Source: a virus | Virus record (IMG/VR): IMGVR_UViG_3300028563_000021 | Coordinates: 1-64,000 of that record | Direction: 5' to 3' (one strand) | Length of the DNA: 64,000 bases | Shown: piece by piece, positions 57,739-64,000 of the stretch | Layout of the letters: each line of letters begins with the position of its first letter | How positions within the stretch are numbered: position 1 is the first letter of the stretch | Translations under genes and position numbers: made by a program | The notes under the pieces: model-generated | Seen by the model: the letters and a program-made list of their open reading frames with translations, nothing else | What the model was told of the DNA's origin: nothing | Databases searched by the model: none

Positions 57739-58067
57739 TTGGTAATCAAAACATCTATGCCCAGCACAGTTTTCATCAAATGTTGCTTGATGCGAAACGC
57801 CTGCGTCATCACACCCTTGCAGTCCTCGACGATCCGTGCGCCCGACTTGGAATCCTGATAAACGAAGTCGGCACGATAAATCAATGCTCGCTTCGCCTTG
57901 CCGCCGACGATTGCGCCGGGCGCGAGAATGAATGAAGCTTGACGCGACAAATCCGTGATGTGACCGGCGCGCGCCAAAATCTGCAATTCCTGATACCGGC
58001 GGCATTCGGCTTTCGAATCGAATGTCATGCCGTCAAGGGTGACTTTCTTGTTGCGGTACTTGGTCAT
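57735..58067 (-). CDS. DUF1064-like nuclease-fold protein
   Basis: 110 residues. TFDSKAECRRYQELQILARA at the N-terminus and RADFVYQDSKSGARIVEDCK match DUF1064, a phage family with a PD-(D/E)XK/VRR-type nuclease fold (E near AEC, D in ADF, E-x-K in EDCK). Stop overlaps the methyltransferase start. Confidence 0.8.
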   Translation of the reverse strand: MTKYRNKKVTLDGMTFDSKAECRRYQELQILARAGHITDLSRQASFILAPGAIVGGKAKRALIYRADFVYQDSKSGARIVEDCKGVMTQAFRIKQHLMKTVLGIDVLITK

Positions 58068-58159
58068 TTATCCATCCAATCCGCATACCAGACGGCCAAT
58101 GCCGACAAGACGCCGATAGCGGTGATTAGCGCGCAGCCGATTAATTCTGTGTTTGTCAT
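58064..58159 (-). CDS. Small membrane protein
   Basis: 31 residues, MTNTELIGCALITAIGVLSA..., one transmembrane segment, overlapping both neighbouring genes by ATGA. Unknown function. Confidence 0.5.
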   Translation of the reverse strand: MTNTELIGCALITAIGVLSALAVWYADWMDK

Positions 58160-58314
58160 TTCGAAACTCCCGGTAAAGTTGCAATATTAAGAACCGCAGC
58201 GGCAATCCAGTAGGCGACCTGCGCCCAATTACCAGCACAGGCCCAACGGATCGCGGCGGCCAGGAACATGGCGATAATCGCGAAGTTAAATATCCGAGGG
58301 TCGCTAATCATCAT
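58156..58314 (-). CDS. Small membrane protein
   Basis: 52 residues from ATG 58314 (MMISDPRIFNFAIIAMFLAA), start inside the helicase stop region. Two hydrophobic stretches. Unknown function. Confidence 0.5.
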   Translation of the reverse strand: MMISDPRIFNFAIIAMFLAAAIRWACAGNWAQVAYWIAAAVLNIATLPGVSK

Positions 58315-59665
58315 TGAATCCACGTGATTTAGGAGCCTGCTTTTTTGGCGGAGCTGGGTGCCATTGATGCGCCATGCTCTCAAAGCGAACTTGCTCTCCG
58401 ATATATGCGAGCGCAACAATTCCCGGAGCGCCCTGGCGATTCAACGCGATATTGACTTCACAGACGCCTTTATCCTGTGTGTCTGGGTTGTAGACCTCAT
58501 CTCGGTACAGGAATATCGCAATATCGCAATCCTGCTCAATTGATCCTGAATCTCGAAGATCAGACGGCATTGGACGTTTATTGGGACGCTCTTCCAATTT
58601 TCGATTGAGTTGCGACAACAATAGAATCGCGATGTCCAACTCTTTTGCGAGCGCCTTCAGTCCGCGTGTGATGCCCTCGATCTGCGCGTTCCTGTTTGTT
58701 CCCTCGCCGGACATGAGCTGCAGGTAATCGATTACCAACACGTCAAGACCGGCCTTGCGCTTGATGATCTTAGCCTTGGATCGCACGTCAAGCAGAGTAA
58801 GTGCCGGTTGATCATCGATGTAGAGACGCATTTTCGAGATTTTCTGCACGGCATACGTAACCCCAGGCCAATCCTCATCGGAAAGTTGGCGCGGGTCGAT
58901 TAGATGGTCGAGATGAATTTTCCCAATACTGGACAAATTTCTATCGTGAAGCTCGCTACGCCCCATTTCCATTGAGAACACAGCGGAAATTCCATCGACG
59001 GCCACATGATTTGCAATGTTCACCGCAAGGCCTGTCTTCCCCATCTTCGGCCGACCAGCAACCACAATCAAATTCCCGCGCCGCAAGCCGCCATTCAGCC
59101 GTTTGTCAATATCTGGATATCCGGTCGATATTGCAGCTATTTCCGCGCCACGATACCGCTCATCAATCGAAGTGATATGCGCAAGCATGTCATCCGCAGC
59201 CAGCACCGGTTCATTTCGAACGTGTGCGCGCGCCAACTCTTCCAACTTGGAGGAAAGACGGTCAACCAATGCGGGAGCGTCCTCAATCGATTTTTCAATC
59301 GACTCCTCAGTTTCCCGGCAGAGAGAAATAATACCGCGCTTGATTGCCCGGTCCCTGACGATGCCAGAATACTGCCGGATGTTGACCGAGCTGGCAGTGT
59401 TCTGTTGCAGGTCCGTCAGGTAGGACAGATCGGCTGCGCTTGATCCTGCCGCTTGAAGCGCATCAAAAACCGTTATGACGTCCGCACCCTTTCCTGCCGT
59501 GACGATCTTGACAATCGTTTCGAATATCTTGCGATGATCGGCATTGAAAAAATGCTCACCCCGCAAATCGCCGATGCCGTCAATTGCATCGTTGTTCATC
59601 AACAGCGCACCAATCACGAACTGCTCTTGCTCGCGCGCCACCAGACGACTTTCCTTTGCGCTCAT
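58304..59665 (-). CDS. DnaB-type replicative helicase
   Basis: 453 residues. N-terminal DnaB domain (EQFVIGALLMNNDAIDGIGD), Walker A GRPKMGKT (204-211), Walker B LDVLVIDYLQLM (near 305), and the C-terminal GSIEQDCDIAIFLYRDEVYN with arginine-finger region. Unwinds DNA at the phage fork. Overlaps the initiator gene by ATGA, the usual lambda O-P style pairing with a phage helicase replacing the loader. Confidence 0.93.
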   Translation of the reverse strand: MSAKESRLVAREQEQFVIGALLMNNDAIDGIGDLRGEHFFNADHRKIFETIVKIVTAGKGADVITVFDALQAAGSSAADLSYLTDLQQNTASSVNIRQYSGIVRDRAIKRGIISLCRETEESIEKSIEDAPALVDRLSSKLEELARAHVRNEPVLAADDMLAHITSIDERYRGAEIAAISTGYPDIDKRLNGGLRRGNLIVVAGRPKMGKTGLAVNIANHVAVDGISAVFSMEMGRSELHDRNLSSIGKIHLDHLIDPRQLSDEDWPGVTYAVQKISKMRLYIDDQPALTLLDVRSKAKIIKRKAGLDVLVIDYLQLMSGEGTNRNAQIEGITRGLKALAKELDIAILLLSQLNRKLEERPNKRPMPSDLRDSGSIEQDCDIAIFLYRDEVYNPDTQDKGVCEVNIALNRQGAPGIVALAYIGEQVRFESMAHQWHPAPPKKQAPKSRGFNDD

Positions 59666-60450
59666 GGCGTCCCTTTATGATATTTTCCTTCGACAACTTT
59701 CGCAAAGTTTTGCGGGTTCACAAGCCAATCCAAGCTCACGACAAACGGGTCACGACCTGGCGACGCTGCCGCCCGGCCGGTCAGAAACTCGGATTCTGCT
59801 ACGTAGACAAAAAACTTCCGCCACCAATCAACCGACTGTCGCTTTGCACTCTCCCTCCATCTGGCTTGCAAATGCTTGGCGCGCGCGCCGTTCCATACTC
59901 GGACGCGAGTACCGACCGGAATCGATTCGTGGTATGTGGCGATTATTTCCTGATGCGGACAAGCGACGTTGGCAACCTCGTTGCCGACAACTACCTCGTC
60001 AGAGGTAGTAGGTTTTAAGTCTTTTCTTATCTCATCTAATCTCTTCTCTTCTAGCGTTCGGTTGCGTTCGGTTGCGTTCGGTTGCGTTTGATCTCGTTCT
60101 TTTTCTGCCTTTTGAGCCTCACGCCATGCCTTTGCACGCTCTGCGGCACCATCTTCCTTGATTGGCTGGCGCTTTCCCCATCCAAGCAGATAATCACCAT
60201 CCAACACGCGGCCTTGCATAGCGTTGCGAATCGCTTCAACCTGGCTTGTTTCGATATCCAGTGCGGTCGCTACATCTTCGTCGTTCCACCCTTCCGTTCG
60301 TCCGCGTTCGGTTGCGTTCGATGCTGCTGTGAGCATGTGGATATAGGTCGCGACGACATCGCCAATTTTTTGGCCGGATGCGCGTGCAATAGTTCGCCAT
60401 TTCGGGTCGTTGATCATGTCAGACCAAAGGCGGAACCACGGATTTGACAT
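59662..60450 (-). CDS. Replication initiator (O-like) containing iterons
   Basis: 262 residues. N-terminal winged-helix region (WFRLWSDMINDPKWRTIARA ... DEDVATALDIETSQVEAIRN) like DnaT/O-type initiators, a charged linker, and a C-terminal RWRESAKRQSVDWWRKFFVY ... LDWLVNPQNFAKVVEG domain common in phage replication proteins. The linker is encoded by iterons, so the gene also holds the origin. Confidence 0.75.
   Translation of the reverse strand: MSNPWFRLWSDMINDPKWRTIARASGQKIGDVVATYIHMLTAASNATERGRTEGWNDEDVATALDIETSQVEAIRNAMQGRVLDGDYLLGWGKRQPIKEDGAAERAKAWREAQKAEKERDQTQPNATERNRTLEEKRLDEIRKDLKPTTSDEVVVGNEVANVACPHQEIIATYHESIPVGTRVRVWNGARAKHLQARWRESAKRQSVDWWRKFFVYVAESEFLTGRAAASPGRDPFVVSLDWLVNPQNFAKVVEGKYHKGTP
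60004..60093. other. Putative replication origin (iterons plus A/T-rich segment)
   Basis: Three perfect tandem copies of GCGTTCGGTT (60054-60083) and a partial fourth, with a further copy at 60304-60313, lie inside the initiator gene. The adjacent 60004-60050 is A/T-rich and pyrimidine-rich on plus. Same layout as the lambda origin inside gene O. Confidence 0.6.
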
Positions 60451-60743
60451 TACGCAACCTTTCCAATGCCGTATAATTCGCCAAACTTTTCAACATCGGC
60501 GAACAATATGCACTCTCCAGCGCGATTAGTTATCGGATTCGCCCATGATTGTTTTGGCGCTACCGGGGCAAGCTTTCGCGTGCATCGATCACATGATGGA
60601 ATCTCTGCGCCGTCGCACTTGGCAAGGTCGGCGCGGTATCCAAGGTTGATGTGCTCGCTGGCGCACAGACCGCCGCCTTGTAACGCGGTATCGTTGCCCA
60701 CGGGCGTTTGACTTGTTGGTTTTTTTGGAGGAAAAATTTTCAT
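60450..60743 (-). CDS. Hypothetical protein with cysteine pair
   Basis: About 97 residues from ATG 60743 (MKIFPPKKPTSQTPVGNDTA). Contains SCDRCTRK and further cysteines at LCAS and AKCDG, possibly one zinc site. Its stop overlaps the initiator start as TAATG. Confidence 0.55.
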   Translation of the reverse strand: MKIFPPKKPTSQTPVGNDTALQGGGLCASEHINLGYRADLAKCDGAEIPSCDRCTRKLAPVAPKQSWANPITNRAGECILFADVEKFGELYGIGKVA

Positions 60744-60757
60744 TTTAATCAAAATCC

Positions 60758-61237
60758 TTAATATGCCAATTCCACGCGATTGTCGTCAAGAATAGCCTGC
60801 ATTTCCAACTTGAAATCGAATCCATCGACCATTGGAACCGGAATTTTCTTCAACCTCAAAGCCGCCATCATGCATGCAGGGCAATTATTTGCAGCTTGTC
60901 GAAATGATGGAAGACAGTCTTTCATCGCTTGGGAAAAGCGCGTATATTCATTGTCGCTGCCAGAGAATAAATTAGCATTAAGGAATTCAGTTGGGTCTGG
61001 TAGCATGGCAACCAATGCCGCAAGATCGGTGCCTTCCTGAAGAATTTCGCACACTCTGCACTCGCGTTTAGGATTCAATGTGCAATGCAATTCGTGTTTA
61101 ACCATTGCACGAGATTGCAATCCTGCCTTGTTGCAGAAATCACACCAGTATCGAGTTACTTTTTTCGATCTCACCAAAGCACTTTCAGGAAGAATCCGGC
61201 GATAAACCCGGAAAGAAAAACGCCCGAACTCTGGCAC
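60758..61237 (-). CDS. Zinc-finger-like protein, start uncertain
   Basis: Up to 159 residues. YWCDFCNKAGLQSRAMVKHE followed by LHC makes a C2H2/C2HC-like finger, and RECRVCEIL and NNCPACM add cysteine pairs. The start may be GTG 61237 or GTG 61174 (VRSKKVTRYWCDF); neither has a strong ribosome site. Unknown role. Confidence 0.55.
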   Translation of the reverse strand: MPEFGRFSFRVYRRILPESALVRSKKVTRYWCDFCNKAGLQSRAMVKHELHCTLNPKRECRVCEILQEGTDLAALVAMLPDPTEFLNANLFSGSDNEYTRFSQAMKDCLPSFRQAANNCPACMMAALRLKKIPVPMVDGFDFKLEMQAILDDNRVELAY

Positions 61238-61428
61238 AGACGCTTGTCTATGTCGCTTCCTGAAAATACTCTGATGATATTCATTTTTGGCCTAGAGTTT
61301 TGGAGTATCGGATTATCATCCCGATATCAAAAGTATTTCACAAATCCGCACGCCGCGCAACGACTATGTACGTTGGCGTACAGACTTTTATTTATTTTTC
61401 GAATCTTTCCGACAAGATGGTGAATGCT

Positions 61429-61457
61429 GAGCCTATCCCCGCTCGCGCGGGGGAATC
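61429..61457 (-). repeat. Solitary type I-E CRISPR-repeat-like unit
   Basis: Minus strand reads GATTCCCCCGCGCGAGCGGG then GATAGGCTC, 29 bases. It resembles type I-E repeats (consensus TTCCCCGCGCNAGCGGGGAT) with one extra C; the hairpin CCCCGC-GCGA-GCGGGG is perfect. A half copy GATTCCCCGC lies upstream (61480-61471). There is no array and no cas gene. AGCCTA/TAGGCT (61430/61464) forms an outer stem. On plus, a U-run follows, so a plus-strand terminator is the main alternative. Confidence 0.45.
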
Positions 61458-61486
61458 GTTTTTTAGGCTTGCGGGGAATCATACTT

Positions 61487-61933
61487 CTACTTTTCGCCTT
61501 CAATCAATAGCATTGCGGCGTGGAACCCATCGCGGAATGCGCAAGATTCACGGTGCGGAGTATTTTCGGTTCCCCACATCGCTTCAGCTTTATTCATTTC
61601 CGAAAGATGATCTTCAGTGCAATCGAAATTAGTTTTTCTGCGCAGGTTTATTCCATGCAAATATGCATGCATTACCGCCGCTGATGTGTTGTATCCCCAC
61701 TTCGATTGGATCGCATGTAGTTGCCTCAGTTCTTCGCCGGTAAGAAGTGGCGTCTCCGTTCCCTCTAAAGATCGAGTGATCGCAGAAAACATCCTATCTT
61801 CAACTTTTGAATATTCTACATACAATCTCGCCTCTTCAACAATTTCATTATCAGACATGCGCACCTTGTATCTACAACCAGTTTCTTTGGTGCGGCCACA
61901 ATCGCCGCCACAGGATTTGCATTGTTTGGTCAT
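61487..61933 (-). CDS. Hypothetical protein with N-terminal cysteine cluster
   Basis: 148 residues. MTKQCKSCGGDCGRTKETGC suggests a small zinc site; the remainder is helical and charged, ending RDGFHAAMLLIEGEK. Overlaps the upstream stop. Unknown function. Confidence 0.6.
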   Translation of the reverse strand: MTKQCKSCGGDCGRTKETGCRYKVRMSDNEIVEEARLYVEYSKVEDRMFSAITRSLEGTETPLLTGEELRQLHAIQSKWGYNTSAAVMHAYLHGINLRRKTNFDCTEDHLSEMNKAEAMWGTENTPHRESCAFRDGFHAAMLLIEGEK

Positions 61934-62139
61934 TTCAATCCTTTAAGTTTTATCTTCGGCTTAACATCGACTTGCACGAGACATTGATAATTAAGAGTTC
62001 CTTCGGTGCGATTGTCGCATTTGACAACGATGCGCATCCTGTTCTTATCGAAATCCCTGCGAACCAATTTAAACCATTCGCCAGTGCGTAGTAATTTAAA
62101 ACGAGCGCCATCGGCGACTAGTCGTAGTTCGCAGATCAT
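61930..62139 (-). CDS. Hypothetical protein
   Basis: 69 residues from ATG 62139, overlapping the upstream stop by ATGA (MICELRLVADGARFKLLRTG). Beta-rich and basic. Unknown function. Confidence 0.55.
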   Translation of the reverse strand: MICELRLVADGARFKLLRTGEWFKLVRRDFDKNRMRIVVKCDNRTEGTLNYQCLVQVDVKPKIKLKGLK

Positions 62140-62606
62140 TTCAAATATTCCCCATCGCGTTCCGTCCAATCTGGGCCATGATTATCTGATTTATCACTTA
62201 ATTTAAGTCGCGCAATCTCGTCAGATAAACAGCGATTCTCTTTTGTGAGAATATTGATCTCATTGGTTTTTTGTCGATCAGAGTCAATGTATCTTTGCAT
62301 TTCAAGTGTCATCCTCTCGATTTCTTCTATAATCGGGCCAGCGCCCTCCGCATCTTCTGGAAGAAGTCCGATTGATTCATGTACGCTAGCAATGTCTTTC
62401 ACTGCTTGAAGGAATAAAGATTCATAATCTGGCTTGTCAAATTCTTCAATCCTTTCAAGCGCCAACAAAACAAGCTCAACGCCTTCCATTGACGGAAAGA
62501 AGTCGGACGATTCAGCAGAAAAGAAATCCTGAATCCGACGTAGGAATTTTGGATCAATCTGCCATCCGTTCTTTACGGAATTATGGTCACGCGGGAACTT
62601 AAACAT
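62136..62606 (-). CDS. Hypothetical coiled-coil protein
   Basis: 156 residues; basic start MFKFPRDHNSVKNGWQIDPK, acidic middle and a C-terminal coiled coil (EINILTKENRCLSDEIARLK). Unknown function. Confidence 0.55.
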   Translation of the reverse strand: MFKFPRDHNSVKNGWQIDPKFLRRIQDFFSAESSDFFPSMEGVELVLLALERIEEFDKPDYESLFLQAVKDIASVHESIGLLPEDAEGAGPIIEEIERMTLEMQRYIDSDRQKTNEINILTKENRCLSDEIARLKLSDKSDNHGPDWTERDGEYLK

Positions 62607-62607
62607 A

Positions 62608-62793
62608 TCAATCCTTCCATGCTACAGAAAGTCTAATTTCAGTTTCGAGTGCATCGTCAAGCAAATGCAAATCGTCCATGTATCTCAAAGCTATTTTATT
62701 GTCGTTCAAGTTTGATGCGACTAATGCCGCTGCTTGGATAAATCGCATGTCGCCGACAAGTTTTTTTAATGCTAACAGTTCTGGTAGATTCAT
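62608..62793 (-). CDS. Hypothetical small protein
   Basis: 61 residues from ATG 62793 (MNLPELLALKKLVGDMRFIQ), GGATGGA upstream. Helical. The longer in-frame extension to 62826 overlaps the upstream gene. Confidence 0.5.
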   Translation of the reverse strand: MNLPELLALKKLVGDMRFIQAAALVASNLNDNKIALRYMDDLHLLDDALETEIRLSVAWKD

Positions 62794-62807
62794 GTCATTC
62801 CATCCAA

Positions 62808-63050
62808 TTAGCGCAGCAACGCGCATGGAATCATGGACTGGCCGCGCCGCTCAACCTCCGTGCGTACTGTTAGCTCGCCGGGCTTGATATGTGTGCCGCG
62901 CCCATGCGCCGGACGCACGTTGTATTGGGTGCAAGGCATTCGCAAGAAAATTCCCTGTTCTTTCCCGAACGCGTCTTCATAATTCACTCCGGCGTCGCAA
63001 CATTTATTAGTAAACGCGCCGTTCAGGTTAATGCATCTTCCTTCGTTCAT
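62808..63050 (-). CDS. Hypothetical cysteine-containing protein
   Basis: 80 residues (MNEGRCINLNGAFTNKCCDA...), four cysteines in the first half, basic end. Start overlaps the upstream stop by ATGA. Unknown function. Confidence 0.5.
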   Translation of the reverse strand: MNEGRCINLNGAFTNKCCDAGVNYEDAFGKEQGIFLRMPCTQYNVRPAHGRGTHIKPGELTVRTEVERRGQSMIPCALLR

Positions 63051-63181
63051 TTGAGTAACCCCATCATTTCCAATATTGACCGGCTCCGCACCCTAGCGAC
63101 GTTGAACTGCGCGCGCACCGTTTCACGATCGATGCCCATGTTTGCGTAGCCGCCATCGTAGTAAGCATGGCATGCACTCAT
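63047..63181 (-). CDS. Hypothetical 44-residue protein
   Basis: MSACHAYYDGGYANMGIDRE... ending ILEMMGLLK. Its last ten residues nearly match the end of the partial gene at the window edge (IVEMMGLLK), indicating a duplicated gene end. Helix-turn-helix-like spacing is possible. Confidence 0.5.
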   Translation of the reverse strand: MSACHAYYDGGYANMGIDRETVRAQFNVARVRSRSILEMMGLLK

Positions 63182-63891
63182 AGTAGAAATCCTCTCGATT
63201 GCATGTATTCAATGGGGTCTTTGGCAGATTTTCGAACGTTGCACGTCGGACAAAGTAATTGAATATTATTTGGTTCGTGCTTACCGCCGCGCGCGAGCGC
63301 GGTTATGTGATCGACGTGATACTTATCGACAACCGAGCATTTGCATATCGCGCACTTTTTCCGCTGCAACTCAAAAAGCTTTGCCACAAATCCGCGTGGG
63401 AGACGACCTGTTTTTCTGCCATGTCTTTTTTTGGAGAATTCGCGCACCTTGTGAGGATTTGATTTTCGATAGGCACGAAGTTTTTCAGCCATAAAAGGCT
63501 TTGCCCTAGCAAGTGACGCTTCCGGTCCGCCAGTCCAATCGGGATGGTCCGGGCCACTTTTGCGATGAACTCGCCCCTCGGTATGCGCTTGAAGCATTCC
63601 AGAAACACGCTTTGCTACATTTTCAGACGAATTTAAAATGTCGTGGTTGAACTTAATGCCGCAACCTTTTGAGCAAAATTTTCCCTGACCGACATCAATT
63701 TGCGTTTGTCGCGCAACGAATGAAGTTGAGCATTGCAAGCAAATTCTCGTTCTGCGCGCAATACTTTTCTCTTTTTCAGTGGCGGCGTGTGCCTTTTTGC
63801 ATGCCGATGAACAACAATGCTCGCGCCAATCCCTGCATTGCGGAATATGGAAATCCTTCTGGCAGTTACGGCATTGCTTAATTATTCTCAT
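63178..63891 (-). CDS. HNH endonuclease with N-terminal zinc ribbons
   Basis: 237 residues. Two cysteine-rich ribbons at the N-terminus (CRNCQKDFHIPQC, CLQCSTSFVARQ with CSKGC), a basic linker, and a C-terminal HNH domain: CAICKCSVVDKYHVDHITAL ... NNIQLLCPTCN. HNH plus zinc ribbons is typical of free-standing phage homing-type nucleases. Between two genes with paralogous 3' ends, so it may be an insertion. Confidence 0.85.
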   Translation of the reverse strand: MRIIKQCRNCQKDFHIPQCRDWREHCCSSACKKAHAATEKEKSIARRTRICLQCSTSFVARQTQIDVGQGKFCSKGCGIKFNHDILNSSENVAKRVSGMLQAHTEGRVHRKSGPDHPDWTGGPEASLARAKPFMAEKLRAYRKSNPHKVREFSKKRHGRKTGRLPRGFVAKLFELQRKKCAICKCSVVDKYHVDHITALARGGKHEPNNIQLLCPTCNVRKSAKDPIEYMQSRGFLL

Positions 63892-64000
63892 TTCAATAGC
63901 CCCATCATTTCAACAATCGATTGCGTGACGCGAATGCCATTCAGAAAGCACGCATCAACCTGCTCAATGGTCAAGCATTCTGGTCGCGGCGCGCGCCCAT
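63888..64000 (-). CDS. Partial gene at window edge, C-terminus only
   Basis: 37 codons to TGA 63888 are visible, ending DACFLNGIRVTQSIVEMMGL LK (split here). The 3' end is paralogous to the gene at 63047. Upstream part lies outside the window. Confidence 0.5.
   Translation of the reverse strand, partial: GRAPRPECLTIEQVDACFLNGIRVTQSIVEMMGLLK

Noticed and set aside
61429-61480. A true CRISPR array
   Set aside because: Only one full repeat-like unit and one half unit; no regular spacers and no cas genes.
1-64000. Integrase and attachment site
   Set aside because: No tyrosine or serine recombinase recognised; the ISXO2 transposase belongs to inserted elements, and the tRNA-like gene alone does not show an att site.

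Overview
The window is one double-stranded DNA tailed phage (or prophage), not host chromosome: it carries packaging, head, contractile tail, lysis, recombination, replication and control genes and no housekeeping genes. Head and tail gene types (DUF1073 portal, MuF, DUF2213-type protease, DUF2184 capsid, DUF4054, DUF3383 sheath, DUF3277 tube, baseplate J) indicate a myovirus. Moderate G+C, Gram-negative lysis genes, an outer-membrane beta-barrel protein and DUF550/KTSC/DUF2303 accessory genes suggest a proteobacterial, perhaps Burkholderiales-like host; that host call is inference. I found no integrase. The first and last genes run off the window edges.

Layout. 1-2361 (minus): a Cro-size regulator and a very large fusion protein (radical-SAM-like, acetyltransferase-like, DNA methyltransferase). 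2505-4989 (plus): small early genes, a pentapeptide-repeat protein and a structured non-coding block. 5003-6562: a complete ISXO2/IS1595-type transposon with 8-bp target duplication. 6577-8958 (minus): regulators ending at an HTH repressor. 9048-9634 (plus): a sigma70-like promoter followed by about 550 bases of structured RNA, then a second, transposase-deleted transposon (9643-10378). 10398-17461 (plus): recombination operon (RecT-like annealing protein, YqaJ-like exonuclease) and many small genes. 17469-50051 (minus): late genes read from small and large terminase through portal, head, tail, baseplate and fibres to the lysis cassette. 50196-51102 (minus): a tRNA-Gly-like gene and small genes. 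51711-52831 (plus): three small genes from their own promoter. 52862-64000 (minus): early/replication operon with HNH nuclease, O-like initiator containing iterons, DnaB-type helicase, a cytosine methyltransferase overprinted by a second gene, and a Q-like antiterminator.

Strongest leads: the triple fusion at 1-2191; a cytosine methyltransferase overlapped for more than 1 kb by a second gene, both broken by the same one-base change in a G9 tract; two related phage-borne transposons with perfect target duplications; two large structured RNA loci that share an identical stem; and a solitary type I-E CRISPR-repeat-like hairpin at 61429. Three genes show one-base disruptions at or beside homopolymers, so read error must be excluded before those are called biological.
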